A stretch of 64,000 nt of DNA from Chlorobium sp. (GCA_028280025.1 JANQMO010000055.1:1-64000), one strand, 5' to 3'; counted from the stretch's first letter, positions 51,760-61,089 are shown. Made by a program: numbers and translations. The notes: generated by a model not told the origin, from the sequence alone.

Positions 51760-52257
51760 TCATTCTAAGGCGTGCGGTAAGCCGTCTTCAAACCTGATGG
51801 TGTCACCGGTTGTGATGCCATGAGAGTCAAACCAGCCCCTGTTTACTTCAAGGACATACTGAACAGGCACTTCCGAGCTGAAAAGGGGAGAAGTGGTATT
51901 GGTCGTTTGGACTGAATGAATGGTACGAATTACCATGAAACGGTCAATAAATGCCATATCAAGCTCTATGAAGGTGTTTTTCATCCAGAAATGCCGTACA
52001 GCGCTGTTTTTATAGACAAAAAGCATCCCTTTGTCCCAGTCCAGCTGTTTTCGCCACATCAACCCCCTTCTTCGCGATTCCTCAGTCGCGCATACTTCGA
52101 CAAAAACATGGTGATTGTTTATTGATAACGTTGTAACAAAATCGTTATCAGCAGGTTTAAAAGCAAAAATAAACGGTAACAAACACAACAGTAATTGCAC
52201 ATTGAAAGTGTTTTTGTTTTGACTATATATATAGTTTTTTGTGTTGTTACTTTTCAT
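51760..52257 (-). CDS. DUF192-family exported protein (165 aa)
   Basis: DUF192 proteins are small periplasmic or exported beta proteins of unknown function. A hydrophobic segment (VQLLLCLLPFIFAF near 20-34) is a probable signal peptide. The family core is EESRRRGLMWRKQLDWDKGMLFVY near 60-83, FWMKNTFIELDMAFID near 90-106, and YVLEVNRGWFDSHGITTGD at the end. It is convergent with the RidA gene, with only 3 bp between stops. Confidence 0.85.
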   Translation of the reverse strand: MKSNNTKNYIYSQNKNTFNVQLLLCLLPFIFAFKPADNDFVTTLSINNHHVFVEVCATEESRRRGLMWRKQLDWDKGMLFVYKNSAVRHFWMKNTFIELDMAFIDRFMVIRTIHSVQTTNTTSPLFSSEVPVQYVLEVNRGWFDSHGITTGDTIRFEDGLPHALE

Positions 52258-52680
52258 GTTTTTGATCGTTTTTATTACTTTATAAAGACTTTTTGTTATG
52301 AGTATTAAGTGATTGTAATATAATAAATAAAAGCTAATAGTATGTAATATATTTTATGTATTTATAGATTTTAATTATTGTGATTGTATTTTATTTTTTT
52401 TGCTGTTTTTATTGTTGCTTATGTTTTTGTTTGTGATGTCTGTTTTTGTGTGCTATTGATTGATATTGTTTGGTGTTGTATCTTTTTTTTGTTGTTGTAT
52501 TTGTTTCTTGTGTTGCGGCTGTTTGTGTTTTACATGCGGGTTGGCTGGTTCGCCGTGGTGTTGTGTGGTGAGGGAGAGGGAAGTTTTTTTTGCTTTTTGC
52601 CTTCAAGTACGTAAAATTACAAAGAATCCTGTCGCCCGCACACTACAGCTACTCTTTCTAAAATCTATAGATACTATGCC
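52258..52680. other. AT-rich, strongly G/T-skewed intergenic region
   Basis: No convincing gene. From about 52375 to 52600 the plus strand is nearly all T and G, with long TTTTTT runs and TTGTTGTT phrases; A and especially C are rare. A hydrophobic open frame (52384-52614) runs through it but has no family features and is probably a by-product of the skew. A promoter for ctpA is expected near 52640-52675, with TATAGATACT before its start. Confidence 0.5.
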
Positions 52681-54306
52681 ATGTCCCGGGTTCTGCAGAT
52701 AGTGCTGATCGTGGCCATTCTGGTGTTTTTTGTGCTCGTTGGCAGATTTATCGGTCTGCAATTCGGCAGCGGGGGTGAGCATTATCCATCGGACAGACTC
52801 TCAGGCAGCGAGCATACGATCCACGAGGTCTATAACATCATAAACGCCCGTTATGTTGACGAGGTTGACGATGATGTTCTCACGGCTTCGGCAATTGAAG
52901 GTATGACGCAGGCGCTCGACCCTCATACAACCTATCTGAAAGCAGATCAGGTGCGCTTTTCCAATGCTGAGTTCGAAGGGAATTTCGAAGGCATCGGCAT
53001 TGAGTTCGATATCGTCCACGATACCCTGCTTGTCGTGACCCCTCTGGCTGGAGGGCCGAGTGAGGCTGCCGGTTTGAAGGCCGGCGACAGGATAATAGCG
53101 ATCGACGGTAAACCCGCTCTTGCATTGACGCCGATGGAAGTCATTTCCAGGCTTCGCGGTCCCAAAGGTTCCGAGGTATCATTGACTATATTCCGGCCTT
53201 ACAGTTCAAGAAAATTCGGGCTCGACATAGTTCGTGACAAGATCCCTACGTTCAGTATCGATGCGGTTTTCATGCTCGATGCGGAGACAGGGTATATCAG
53301 GATGAGCAGATTTGTCGCAACAACAGCACAGGAGTTCAGGGAGGCGATGGGTACATTGCTGGATCTGGGGATGCAGAATGTCGTCATTGATGTCAGGGGA
53401 AATCCCGGCGGATACCTGGATCAGGCTGTAGAAATTGCTGACGAGTTTCTTTCTGAAGGGAAGCTGATCGTCTATACAAAAAGCAGAAACGGCGGTCCGG
53501 ACGAGATGCGGTATACTGCAACGTCCGGAGGGCTGTTTGAAAAGCGTGATGTCATGGTTCTTGTTGACAGGGGAAGTGCCTCTGCGGCAGAAATCCTTGC
53601 AGGGGCTTTGCAGGACAACAAGAGAGCTGGTATTGCCGGGGAGCTGACTTTCGGAAAGGGTTTGGTGCAGCGGCAGTTCGATCTTGCGGACAGTTCTGCC
53701 ATACGGCTGACGATCGCACGCTATTTCACTCCTTCCGGCAGGCGTATACAGCGTGACTACAGTCCGGGAAGCGAAGGAAGAGAGCTCTATTACCAGGAAG
53801 TGCACAATAATCTGGACGGAAAAACGCTTGAGAACGAGAGCCGGGAAATTGAATGCGGCATCGACGGCATAGAGATATACAAGCCGTCAACCGAACAGTT
53901 CGAATCCACAGGAGGGATTGTTCCTGATTTCTGGGTTGTGGAATCGGCAGTGAACGGTTTTTACGGCAAACTGCTGGAAAACGGGGTTTTTGACGAGACC
54001 GCATTGAAGATAATCGATGATCCTTCAAGCAGGGTAAGGCAGTATAGCGGTGACGTCGATGGATTTATCGAAGACTATTCGGAAGAGAAAAAGATGGAAC
54101 AATATCTTCGGGATATCTGCAGGGATAAAAATTTACAATTCGATGAGAGCCAGTTTGTGAAGGAAAAAAAAGAGATCATGTCTGCTGTGAAGTCAAGAGT
54201 TGCGCGTCAGCAGTTCGGTATCGAGGCACAGATAAAGGTTCTTGCAAAGGAGTCCGACAAGCTGCTTTGGTTCGCAAGGGATTATCTGCGCGGAAAAGCT
54301 GCTTAG
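52681..54306 (+). CDS. ctpA: carboxy-terminal processing protease, S41 family (541 aa)
   Basis: Periplasmic Ser-Lys protease that trims C-termini of envelope proteins. Residues 5-25 form a signal anchor (VLQIVLIVAILVFFVLVGRFI). A PDZ domain occupies about 95-175 (GIGIEFDIVHDTLLVVTPL, AGLKAGDRIIAIDG). The catalytic core has VIDVRGNPGGYLDQAVEIAD near 240, S301 in DRGSASAAEILAGAL, and K326 in TFGKGLVQ; the Ser-Lys spacing of 25 equals that of E. coli Prc. The C-terminal 130 residues are charged and helical. ATG 52681 is the natural start. Confidence 0.93.
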   Translation: MSRVLQIVLIVAILVFFVLVGRFIGLQFGSGGEHYPSDRLSGSEHTIHEVYNIINARYVDEVDDDVLTASAIEGMTQALDPHTTYLKADQVRFSNAEFEGNFEGIGIEFDIVHDTLLVVTPLAGGPSEAAGLKAGDRIIAIDGKPALALTPMEVISRLRGPKGSEVSLTIFRPYSSRKFGLDIVRDKIPTFSIDAVFMLDAETGYIRMSRFVATTAQEFREAMGTLLDLGMQNVVIDVRGNPGGYLDQAVEIADEFLSEGKLIVYTKSRNGGPDEMRYTATSGGLFEKRDVMVLVDRGSASAAEILAGALQDNKRAGIAGELTFGKGLVQRQFDLADSSAIRLTIARYFTPSGRRIQRDYSPGSEGRELYYQEVHNNLDGKTLENESREIECGIDGIEIYKPSTEQFESTGGIVPDFWVVESAVNGFYGKLLENGVFDETALKIIDDPSSRVRQYSGDVDGFIEDYSEEKKMEQYLRDICRDKNLQFDESQFVKEKKEIMSAVKSRVARQQFGIEAQIKVLAKESDKLLWFARDYLRGKAA

Positions 54307-54437
54307 TTGTGCGGGTTATTGTCGGCATTCAAACAAACGGATCGTGTGGTATTCAGGCAAATCTCTGCAGGGTGCATGCTGATACATTGTGAGCTGAATA
54401 TCGTACATTACCTGGATGAGGCGGCTGAAAACAAAGC

Positions 54438-55118
54438 ATGCGAGAATCAAAACATGTATGTATGTCCTTACTTGATAAGATAAAGAGCACATCGTGCAGC
54501 CTTCGCCTGCAGAAAAACTGGCTGAAAATTTATACCTGTCCGGTGCCCAGCTCCGATTTTCTTTCTTTTGTGGGAATAGCTGAGATCGATGCTCCGCAGC
54601 ACAGTGTATTGCATCTTCTCTATGATCTCGACGCCGCGACAGAATGGGTCTGGAAAACCAGGGAGATGAGGGTTCTCAAGGAGCTTTCTGAGGATGAAGG
54701 CAGGATCGTCTATCAGCTGGTCAGTGCTCCCTGGCCGGTTTCCGACAGGGAAATAGTGAGCCAGTCACAGGGTTATATGGATCCGGAAACGGGAGAGGTG
54801 TATATAACGATTACCGCCAGGCCCGATTTTATCCCTGAAAATGATAATTATGTGCGTGTCAGGCAGCTTGAGGGCGCGTGGAATATCATGCCGTTGTCGG
54901 AAACATCATGCAGGGTGGTTTTCAGGCTTCATCTCGAACCGGGAGGTGAAATCCCTTCATGGCTGGCTAATATCGCGGTTATCGATACTCCCTACAACAC
55001 GCTTGCAAACATGAGAGAATTCGTGAAACGCGAAGCATACAAAAATCCTATCGATGTTCCGTTTACCCGTTCGACAAAGGGAATCGACAAGAACTATACA
55101 GACTTTATAACCGATTAA
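54438..55118 (+). CDS. START-domain protein (226 aa)
   Basis: StAR-related lipid-transfer fold with a hydrophobic cavity; bacterial members probably bind lipid or a polyketide-like ligand. Motifs: NWLKIYTCPVPSSDFLSFVG at the start, EWVWKTREMRVLKEL, IVYQLVSAPWPVSDREIVSQS near 92-112 (the PWPxxDRE START hallmark), then PDFIPENDNYVRVRQLEGAW. There is no signal peptide. Start may be ATG 54438 or 54462. It is a paralog of the next gene, 58 bp downstream. Confidence 0.82.
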   Translation: MRESKHVCMSLLDKIKSTSCSLRLQKNWLKIYTCPVPSSDFLSFVGIAEIDAPQHSVLHLLYDLDAATEWVWKTREMRVLKELSEDEGRIVYQLVSAPWPVSDREIVSQSQGYMDPETGEVYITITARPDFIPENDNYVRVRQLEGAWNIMPLSETSCRVVFRLHLEPGGEIPSWLANIAVIDTPYNTLANMREFVKREAYKNPIDVPFTRSTKGIDKNYTDFITD

Positions 55119-55176
55119 GCTTCGTCTTTCTGGCGGAACTGTTTACAATTAATGTTCAGTAAAAGGAAATTCGCAC

Positions 55177-55800
55177 ATGGATTTTGACCGGGCAAGGGAA
55201 GAAGAATGGACTTTTCGGGTGGAGCACAAGGATATCAGCATTTATTCCGCAAAAATGAAAAATACGCCTTTGCTTGGTTTCAAGGGATCTGTAGCATTTC
55301 CTGTTTCCGTAAGGCGGCTTATCAGTCTTTTTTACGATACCGGCAGCTACATGAGATGGGTTCACCAGCTTGCAAGTATCAATGTGCTTGAAAGAGGGGA
55401 CAATCTCGAGTATGTCATCCATAAAGTCATCAATACTCCCTGGCCCTTTCCAAAGCGGGAAATGATATTTCGTACCGGCCTGGATACTGAAGGCGAAAAC
55501 GGTATTGCGGTCACGATGAAGTCGGTGCCGGATTTTATACCCGAAAACAGGGATACCTACAGGATAAAAGATGCATACGGTCGATGGGTATTCGAGCCCA
55601 TGGAAAATGATGTGGTCGGTATTACTTTTATCATGTTTGTCGATCCCGGCAAGGATGTTCCGTCACAGATGAGTAACACTGCCATGTTCGAAGTTCCGTT
55701 CTACTCTCTTCAGAACCTCAGAAACCTTTCCTTTAACAGCAGTTATAGCCCGCCTTACCCTGAAGAAGTTGATGAATATATCTCCATTGGCGAAGAGTGA
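55177..55800 (+). CDS. START-domain protein, second paralog (207 aa)
   Basis: Same fold and motif layout as the upstream gene: WTFRVEHKDISIYSAKMKN, HKVINTPWPFPKREMIFRTG near 86-105 (PWPxxxRE), VPDFIPENRDTYRIKDAYGRW and FIMFVDPGKDVPSQMSNTAM. The sequences differ enough to suggest an old tandem duplication. ATG 55177 follows AAGGAAA. No ligand can be predicted. Confidence 0.85.
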   Translation: MDFDRAREEEWTFRVEHKDISIYSAKMKNTPLLGFKGSVAFPVSVRRLISLFYDTGSYMRWVHQLASINVLERGDNLEYVIHKVINTPWPFPKREMIFRTGLDTEGENGIAVTMKSVPDFIPENRDTYRIKDAYGRWVFEPMENDVVGITFIMFVDPGKDVPSQMSNTAMFEVPFYSLQNLRNLSFNSSYSPPYPEEVDEYISIGEE

Positions 55801-56059
55801 AGGGGGGAGGTGTTGAATTGTTGAGTTGTTGATTTGTTGAATTGTTGGGAAGGCTTGTTGACCTGGTAGATAGTGAATCGTTAATAGGAGTAAGGAGTAG
55901 CTCACTTTGTTCGCAGGAGTAAGTAGTAAGGAGGTTAGGGTATTCTGGGGTTTGGGAAGTGGAGTTGAATTTGGGTGAGGGTTGTCGTGAATGGTAAATC
56001 GTGAATCGCGAATAGTGAATGGGTGTTCGGAAAATTGTTGATCCATCCCACACGTTTTT
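55801..56059. repeat. intergenic low-complexity repeats
   Basis: No gene seen. Contains TTGAATTGTTGAGTTGTTGA, AGGAGTAAGGAGTAGCTCAC and GTGAATCGTGAATCGCGAAT-like iterations. The first two phrases recur at 18684-18780, marking a dispersed mini-repeat family of this genome. Confidence 0.6.
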
Positions 56060-57037
56060 TTACCCCTGGAAATAGTTTCGGCAGGCCTTGATGAGCTTGT
56101 CGGGGTTGACGGGTACGGCTCCGACTTCCTGGCAGACCGTGGCGGCGGCGAGATTGGCGATTTTCGCGCTTGTTTCTATGTCAAGCCCGGCGGCAACACC
56201 GAGTGACAAAATGCCGATCACGGTGTCTCCCGCGCCCGAAACGTCCGCTACTTCGAGCGAGGATGCAGGTATATGTGTAAAGCGGTCGTTACAGACTGTC
56301 ATACCTTTTTCGCTCCGGGTGACGACAAGGTCCCGGCATGCCAGTTTTGATTGTAGCGCCATACAGGCCTTTTCTACAGCATCGTCATTGTTTGCAAGTG
56401 TCATGCCGAGGGAGGCCGCGATTTCAGAGAGGTTGGGCTTGAAGACGGTACAGCCGGTATAGCTGAAAAAGCTTTTTTCTTTTGGATCGACCAGAACCGG
56501 GACACCGTGTTCGGATGCCGTTTTGAGAGTGTTTCGGATGAGATCATCGGTCAGGGTGCCTTTATTGTAATCCTGCAGGACGATAGCGTCAAGCGAGCCG
56601 ATCGCGCTTTCAAGATGTTCACGTATAAAGGAGACTGCTTGTTGAGACGCATCTTGCCGGCTTTCGTAGTCGATACGGGCAATGTGATGATTCTGGGAAA
56701 GAATCCTGGTTTTGCAGGTTGTCGGTCTTTCCGGATCTCCAAACAGATGTTCGGTGCCGAGCCCGTGGCTTTTCATCAGGCCGGATAGCGCTTCTTTGTT
56801 GTCGTCGGTACCGCTTATGCCGAACAGCAGGGTGTTTGCGCCCATTGCACGGATGTTGACGGCCACATTGGCGGCACCGCCCAGCCTCTGTGTTTCGTGG
56901 GAAACGTCGACTACCGGTACGGGATATTCCGGAGAAATACGCGAGACATGCCCGAAGATATAGCGGTCGAGCATGATGTCTCCGATTACGGCAATCTTTT
57001 TTTTGCTGAAAGAGGAAAAAAGCGCTTCAATTTTCAT
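56060..57037 (-). CDS. rfaE1: D-glycero-beta-D-manno-heptose-7-phosphate kinase-like (325 aa)
   Basis: PfkB/ribokinase-family kinase of the RfaE domain I type, making heptose-1,7-bisphosphate for LPS core. VIGDIMLDRYIFGHVSRISPE near 17-37 and GGAANVAVNIRAMGANTLLFG near 53-73 are the hallmark N-terminal motifs. IVLQDYNKGTLTDDLI near 152, DPKEKSFFSYTG near 183 and DVSGAGDTVIGILSLGVAAG near 265 complete the active site (GAGD with catalytic Asp). No nucleotidyltransferase domain II is fused. Confidence 0.9.
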   Translation of the reverse strand: MKIEALFSSFSKKKIAVIGDIMLDRYIFGHVSRISPEYPVPVVDVSHETQRLGGAANVAVNIRAMGANTLLFGISGTDDNKEALSGLMKSHGLGTEHLFGDPERPTTCKTRILSQNHHIARIDYESRQDASQQAVSFIREHLESAIGSLDAIVLQDYNKGTLTDDLIRNTLKTASEHGVPVLVDPKEKSFFSYTGCTVFKPNLSEIAASLGMTLANNDDAVEKACMALQSKLACRDLVVTRSEKGMTVCNDRFTHIPASSLEVADVSGAGDTVIGILSLGVAAGLDIETSAKIANLAAATVCQEVGAVPVNPDKLIKACRNYFQG

Positions 57038-57232
57038 CGGGATCCATTTATCCGGTTGTTATTCGGCGGCGGCCTTACAATCACATCATGGCGACGAGCA
57101 TTCACCATGCGTCAGTCTCCTGCAGGGAGTCACGCCGTCCCAGGCCGGAGGATGATGAAAGCAGTCTGCAGGGCTGAGTAGGGAATATAGGAAAGACGCT
57201 GTAATATGAAAGTGGGAGGGGCAAGCATACGT

Positions 57233-57260
57233 TTGAAATATTACTATTTTTTGCTATACT
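57233..57260 (+). promoter_or_regulatory. sigma-70-like promoter before ffh
   Basis: TTGAAA at 57233-57238 and TATACT at 57255-57260, separated by 16 bases, 48 bases before the ffh start. It probably drives the ffh-rpsP-rimM-trmD-rplS block. Confidence 0.55.
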
Positions 57261-57308
57261 TAAAGCTATCCATTTTTAGGTTGGGAAGAGAGAAAAAAGA
57301 TACCGGAT

Positions 57309-58658
57309 ATGTTTGACAGTTTAAGCGATAAGTTAGAGGCAACCTTTACAAAGCTTGCCGGACAGGCAACGATCAACGAGGTCAACATCGGTATTGCCAT
57401 GCGCGATATCAAGCGTGCTTTGCTGGGTGCCGATGTCAATTACAAGGTTGCCAAAAAGTTTGTTGAAGAGGTGCGGGAAAAAGCGCTTGGCCAGGATGTG
57501 GTAAAAAGTGTTTCACCTGCCCAGATGATCGTGAAAATTGTCAGTGACGAGCTGACCGAGATCATGGGCGGTGAAAATAAGCCGCTGAACCTCAATGTCA
57601 AGAAAATACCGGCTGTCGTCATGGTTGCGGGCCTCCAGGGGTCCGGTAAAACGACGTTCTGTGCAAAGCTGGCAAAGCGTCTGAAGAAAAACGGAAAGCA
57701 GCCGCTTCTTGTCGCGGCCGATGTCTATCGTCCTGCTGCTGTCGAACAGCTCAAAACGCTCGGGGGACAGATTGACGTTCCGGTTTTTTCCATTGAGGAA
57801 CAGAACGCTCTCAAAGCCGCTCAGGAAGGATTGGAGTCAGCGCGCCAGAACGGCAATGATGTCGTGATCGTTGATACCGCGGGACGGCTTCAGGTAGACG
57901 AATCGATGATGGCCGAGGCCGAGACCCTCAAGCATGAGCTGAAACCGGAGGAACTCCTGTTCGTCGTGGACGCGATGATCGGGCAGGAAGCGGTCAATAC
58001 CGCAAGAGTATTCAATGAGCGCCTGGATTTTGACGGTGTCGTGCTGACAAAGCTGGACGGAGATGCAAGGGGCGGTTCAGCGCTTTCGATAAAGCAGGTT
58101 GTCGACAAACCGATCAAGTTCATGAGCGTCGGTGAGAAAGTCGATGACCTCGATGTGTTCTACCCCGACCGTATGGCCCAGCGAATTCTCGGTATGGGCG
58201 ATATCGTCAGTTTTGTCGAGAAAGCACAGGAAACGCTCGATCTGGAGAAAACGCGAAAAATGCAGTCGCGTTTGATGAAAAATGAATTCGATCTCGATGA
58301 TTTTTTCGATCAGCTTCAGCAGTTGAAAAAAATGGGTTCGATCCAGGGACTGGTTGAAATGGTGCCCGGCCTGAACAAAATGATCCCGAAACAGGATCTC
58401 GATAACCTTGATTTCAAACCTATCGAGGCGATTATTTCTTCCATGACCAAACAGGAGCGCGCTACTCCTGAAATAATCAACGGAAGCAGGAGACAGAGGA
58501 TCGCCAGCGGCAGCGGGACACGTGTTCAGGATGTGAACATGCTGCTCAAGCAGTTCAAGGAAATGAAAAAGATGATGAGCTCGGTGACCAAGATGACCAA
58601 ATCAGGCAGAAAGATACTGCCGCAGAACCTGCCGCTCGAAAAGCTATTAAAACGATAA
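57309..58658 (+). CDS. ffh: signal recognition particle protein Ffh (449 aa)
   Basis: GTPase that binds signal peptides and 4.5S RNA for co-translational targeting. N domain to about 95; the G domain has GLQGSGKTTFCAKLA near 105-119, VAADVYRPAAVEQL, DTAGRLQVDE near 188 and TKLDGDARGGSALS near 244. The Met-rich M domain (about 300-440) ends with KMGSIQGLVEMVPG and RRQRIASGSGTRVQDVN, the RNA-binding helix-turn-helix. Length normal. Confidence 0.97.
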   Translation: MFDSLSDKLEATFTKLAGQATINEVNIGIAMRDIKRALLGADVNYKVAKKFVEEVREKALGQDVVKSVSPAQMIVKIVSDELTEIMGGENKPLNLNVKKIPAVVMVAGLQGSGKTTFCAKLAKRLKKNGKQPLLVAADVYRPAAVEQLKTLGGQIDVPVFSIEEQNALKAAQEGLESARQNGNDVVIVDTAGRLQVDESMMAEAETLKHELKPEELLFVVDAMIGQEAVNTARVFNERLDFDGVVLTKLDGDARGGSALSIKQVVDKPIKFMSVGEKVDDLDVFYPDRMAQRILGMGDIVSFVEKAQETLDLEKTRKMQSRLMKNEFDLDDFFDQLQQLKKMGSIQGLVEMVPGLNKMIPKQDLDNLDFKPIEAIISSMTKQERATPEIINGSRRQRIASGSGTRVQDVNMLLKQFKEMKKMMSSVTKMTKSGRKILPQNLPLEKLLKR

Positions 58659-58693
58659 CGTTCATTTACACATAACATAAATCAAGAGAAGCA

Positions 58694-59119
58694 TTGGTTA
58701 AAATCAGACTTAAAAGAGCAGGAAGAAAGAAGATGCCTTATTACCAGATCGTTGCGGCCGACTCGCGCGCGCCGAGGGACGGTAAGTTTCTCGAGGTCAT
58801 CGGTAATTATCAGCCAACGGCAAAGCCTCATACGGTAAATCTGGACAGAGAGCGTGCCGCCTACTGGCTTGGCGTCGGTGCACAGCCGACAACGACGGTA
58901 CGCAGTCTGATCCGTTCTACCGGTCTGCTTCATGAACTGAACATGAAACGCAGGGGCAGGAGTGAAGATGAGATACAGGCGGAAATGGAGAACTGGGGAA
59001 AACGCGAGTCTGAAAGAAAACAGAAAAGACTTGCGGTGAAGACCCGCAGACGCCAGACAAAAAAAGCTGCCGAAGCCCGGAAAGAGCAGGCAGCCGGTGA
59101 GAGCGGCTCCGAAGCGTAA
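58694..59119 (+). CDS. rpsP: 30S ribosomal protein S16 (141 aa)
   Basis: Small-subunit protein needed for 30S assembly. VKIRLKRAGRKKMPYYQIVAADSRAPRDGKFLEVIGNYQP is the conserved core. The start is TTG 58694, the only start that gives the complete VKIRL N-terminus. The C-terminus is extended by about 55 residues, rich in Lys, Arg, Glu and Ala, as in Bacteroidetes/Chlorobi S16. It follows ffh by 35 bp. Confidence 0.96.
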   Translation: MVKIRLKRAGRKKMPYYQIVAADSRAPRDGKFLEVIGNYQPTAKPHTVNLDRERAAYWLGVGAQPTTTVRSLIRSTGLLHELNMKRRGRSEDEIQAEMENWGKRESERKQKRLAVKTRRRQTKKAAEARKEQAAGESGSEA

Positions 59120-59172
59120 GCTTTTCCTGGAAGGGTGGCCGGGATTTCTGGAGGTATCGGGTCAACTGTACC

Positions 59173-59679
59173 ATGAAGGAGCTCTATCTTGTCGGCAGGA
59201 TCCTCAAGCCAAGAGGACTGAAAGGTGAAGTAAAAGTCTTGCCGATTACCGATTATCCTGAAAGTTTTCTCGAAAGGAAAGCTTTTCATGTCGGCAGGGA
59301 CGAGGAGTATACGGCTGTGCGGCAGGTGCTGAAGAGTGAGCTTCGAAAGGGATATGCCTACCTTCTTTTTGAAGGGATGGATACCCGGGAGAAAGCTGAA
59401 AAGGCGGTTGGAAGCAAGTTGTATGTTACGCCCGATGAACTGGTGCCTCTTCCGTCTGACAGGGCGTATCTGCATGAGTTGAAAGGATTGAAGATTATCA
59501 ATGAGTCGTTTGATGAGGTCGGTACTGTTCTTGATGTCCTGAACATGCCCGCTCATGATGTTTACGAGATAGAGTACAGGGGAAAGAGAATAATCGTGCC
59601 GGCTGTCGAAGAGTTTGTAGAAGAGATCAGAATTGAAAAGGGTTATATGGTGCTGAAACGTTTGGACGAGTTTCTGTAA
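59173..59679 (+). CDS. rimM: ribosome maturation factor RimM (168 aa)
   Basis: 16S rRNA-processing chaperone binding S19. LVGRILKPRGLKGEVKVLPITDYPESF is the N-terminal beta barrel; LHELKGLKIINESFDEVGTVLDVLNMPAHDVYEI and RIIVPAVEEFVEEIRIEKGYM form the PRC-barrel C-terminal domain. Length typical. It lies between rpsP and trmD as usual. Confidence 0.95.
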   Translation: MKELYLVGRILKPRGLKGEVKVLPITDYPESFLERKAFHVGRDEEYTAVRQVLKSELRKGYAYLLFEGMDTREKAEKAVGSKLYVTPDELVPLPSDRAYLHELKGLKIINESFDEVGTVLDVLNMPAHDVYEIEYRGKRIIVPAVEEFVEEIRIEKGYMVLKRLDEFL

Positions 59680-59737
59680 CAGGCCCTTGTTGTTCCTGGA
59701 CAATTTGTTGAACAGAAGAGGGAAAGTCTCTTGTTGC

Positions 59738-60448
59738 ATGGTGTCACTACGGATCGATGTCATATCCGTTATTCCGGGATTCTTCGAGTCGCCCATGGAG
59801 AAGGGGCTCCTCGGTATAGCCCGGAAAAAACAACATGTCCGGATCGAGGTGCATAATCTTCACGATTACGGTCTCGGCAAATACAAGCAGGTTGATGACA
59901 CGCCGTTTGGCGGCGGACCGGGGATGGTTATCAGGCCTGAACCTGTGTTTGCCTGTATTGAGCGACTGCAGGCTGAAAGGACATACGATGCAGTGATATT
60001 CATGACACCCGATGGCAGCAGGCTGGATCAGACAACGGCAAACCGTTTGTCGGTTTTGAGAAATCTGATTATCCTGTGCGGCCATTACAAGGCTGTCGAT
60101 GAGCGAATCAGGAAAAAGCTCATTACGCATGAGATATCTGTCGGCGACCTGGTTCTTTCCGGTGGCGAGATTCCTGCTCTGATGCTCGTGGATGCCGTTG
60201 TGAGACTTGTGCCCGGTGTTCTGGGTGACAGTGAATCTGCCCTGACAGATTCGTTTCAGACAGGTCTGCTCGATTGTGAGTATTACACAAGGCCTGCGGA
60301 GTTCAGGGGAATGGGAGTACCGGAAGTCCTGCTTTCGGGACATCATAAAAAAATCGAGCAATGGAGACGGGAAAACGCCTACAGGCGGACACAGCAGAGG
60401 CGCCCTGATCTTCTTGAAAATGACAGTTTGGATGAGTTGAGGATATAA
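59738..60448 (+). CDS. trmD: tRNA (guanine-37-N1)-methyltransferase TrmD (236 aa)
   Basis: Knotted SPOUT methyltransferase protecting tRNAs from frameshifting. RIDVISVIPGFFESPMEKGLLG, DDTPFGGGPGMVIRPEP near 58, ILCGHYKAVDERI near 113, and EISVGDLVLSGGEIPALMLVDAVVRLVPGVLG near 130-161 form the trefoil-knot AdoMet site. ATG 59738 is preferred; the 17 upstream codons from TTG 59687 do not match the family. Confidence 0.95.
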   Translation: MVSLRIDVISVIPGFFESPMEKGLLGIARKKQHVRIEVHNLHDYGLGKYKQVDDTPFGGGPGMVIRPEPVFACIERLQAERTYDAVIFMTPDGSRLDQTTANRLSVLRNLIILCGHYKAVDERIRKKLITHEISVGDLVLSGGEIPALMLVDAVVRLVPGVLGDSESALTDSFQTGLLDCEYYTRPAEFRGMGVPEVLLSGHHKKIEQWRRENAYRRTQQRRPDLLENDSLDELRI

Positions 60449-60467
60449 TAACGTTAATCTATTTATC

Positions 60468-60827
60468 ATGGATCAGTTAATTCAGCTGGTTGAATCAGCG
60501 CAGCAGAGGGACGACCTGCCGGAGCTCCGTCCGGGAGATACAGTGAGAATGCAGTTGAAAGTTATCGAGGGTGAAAAAGAACGCCTTCAGGCATTCGAAG
60601 GCGTCGTGATCAGCGAACGGGGTATGGGGGCATCAAAAACCGTAACAGTCCGGAAAATTTCCAACGGTATCGGTGTCGAACGTATCATACCGTTGAATTC
60701 GCCCAATATCGAAAGCGTGAAAGTACTCAAGCAGGGTAAGACCCGCCGGGCAAAACTCTTTTATCTCAGAAAAAGAACCGGTAAGGCTGCGTTGAAAGTC
60801 AAGGAGCGCAAAAACGTCACGTCATAA
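60468..60827 (+). CDS. rplS: 50S ribosomal protein L19 (119 aa)
   Basis: Large-subunit protein near the intersubunit bridge. LRPGDTVRMQLKVIEGEKERLQAFEGVVI, TVRKISNGIGVERIIPLNSPNIESVKVLKQGKTRRAKLFYLR and RTGKAALKVKE give the full family. Last gene of the ffh-rpsP-rimM-trmD block. Confidence 0.97.
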   Translation: MDQLIQLVESAQQRDDLPELRPGDTVRMQLKVIEGEKERLQAFEGVVISERGMGASKTVTVRKISNGIGVERIIPLNSPNIESVKVLKQGKTRRAKLFYLRKRTGKAALKVKERKNVTS

Positions 60828-60830
60828 TAA

Positions 60831-60944
60831 CACCTCTATTTTGTCGCGAGCCCCGACTTTGTCGGGGTAAACTTTAAAACCGGAGTCCCTGCAGGTCGGG
60901 ATCGACGAAGTAATCAGGCCGATAGCGACAATTAATAGGGATGT
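60831..60944. repeat. palindromic element related to 18920-19010
   Basis: Ends CACCTCTATTTTGTCGC and GCGACAATTAATAGGGATG are imperfect inverted repeats. Inside are a perfect CCCCGAC/GTCGGGG hairpin (60851-60867) and GGTCGGGATCGACGAAGTAATC, matching in inverse the ATTACTTCGTTGTCCCGACC of 18951-18969. A host-genome repeat, possibly a RAYT target. Confidence 0.55.
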
Positions 60945-60994
60945 CTCCCATAACAGTGACGCCCGGTCCTCACAACGTGTGTCATGGTTGTACG

Positions 60995-61022
60995 AAAAAC
61001 CAGGTTTATCCCGGTTTTTTTT
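60995..61022 (+). terminator. hairpin and T run after rplS
   Basis: AAAACCAGG pairs with CCCGGTTTT (one mismatch) around TTTAT, followed by eight T. It lies 168 bases after the rplS stop, past the repeat, and is the best terminator for the ribosomal block. Confidence 0.5.
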
Positions 61023-61063
61023 GTGTTTGCCCCATTGGCACAGTCATGTCGCTTTTTACTTTT

Positions 61064-61089
61064 ACCTAAATTGAGCGCTCAGTTTAGGT
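61064..61089. promoter_or_regulatory. 26-bp palindrome before the MBL-fold gene
   Basis: ACCTAAATTGAGC joined to GCTCAGTTTAGGT, complementary except for one T-G pair. It ends 27 bases before the MBL start. It is the same sequence as the two ends of the 36827-37127 element joined together, so it may be an element footprint or an operator. Confidence 0.5.

Noticed and set aside
52384..52614. 76-aa hydrophobic ORF
   Set aside because: It is a consequence of the T/G-rich composition; no ribosome site, no family pattern.
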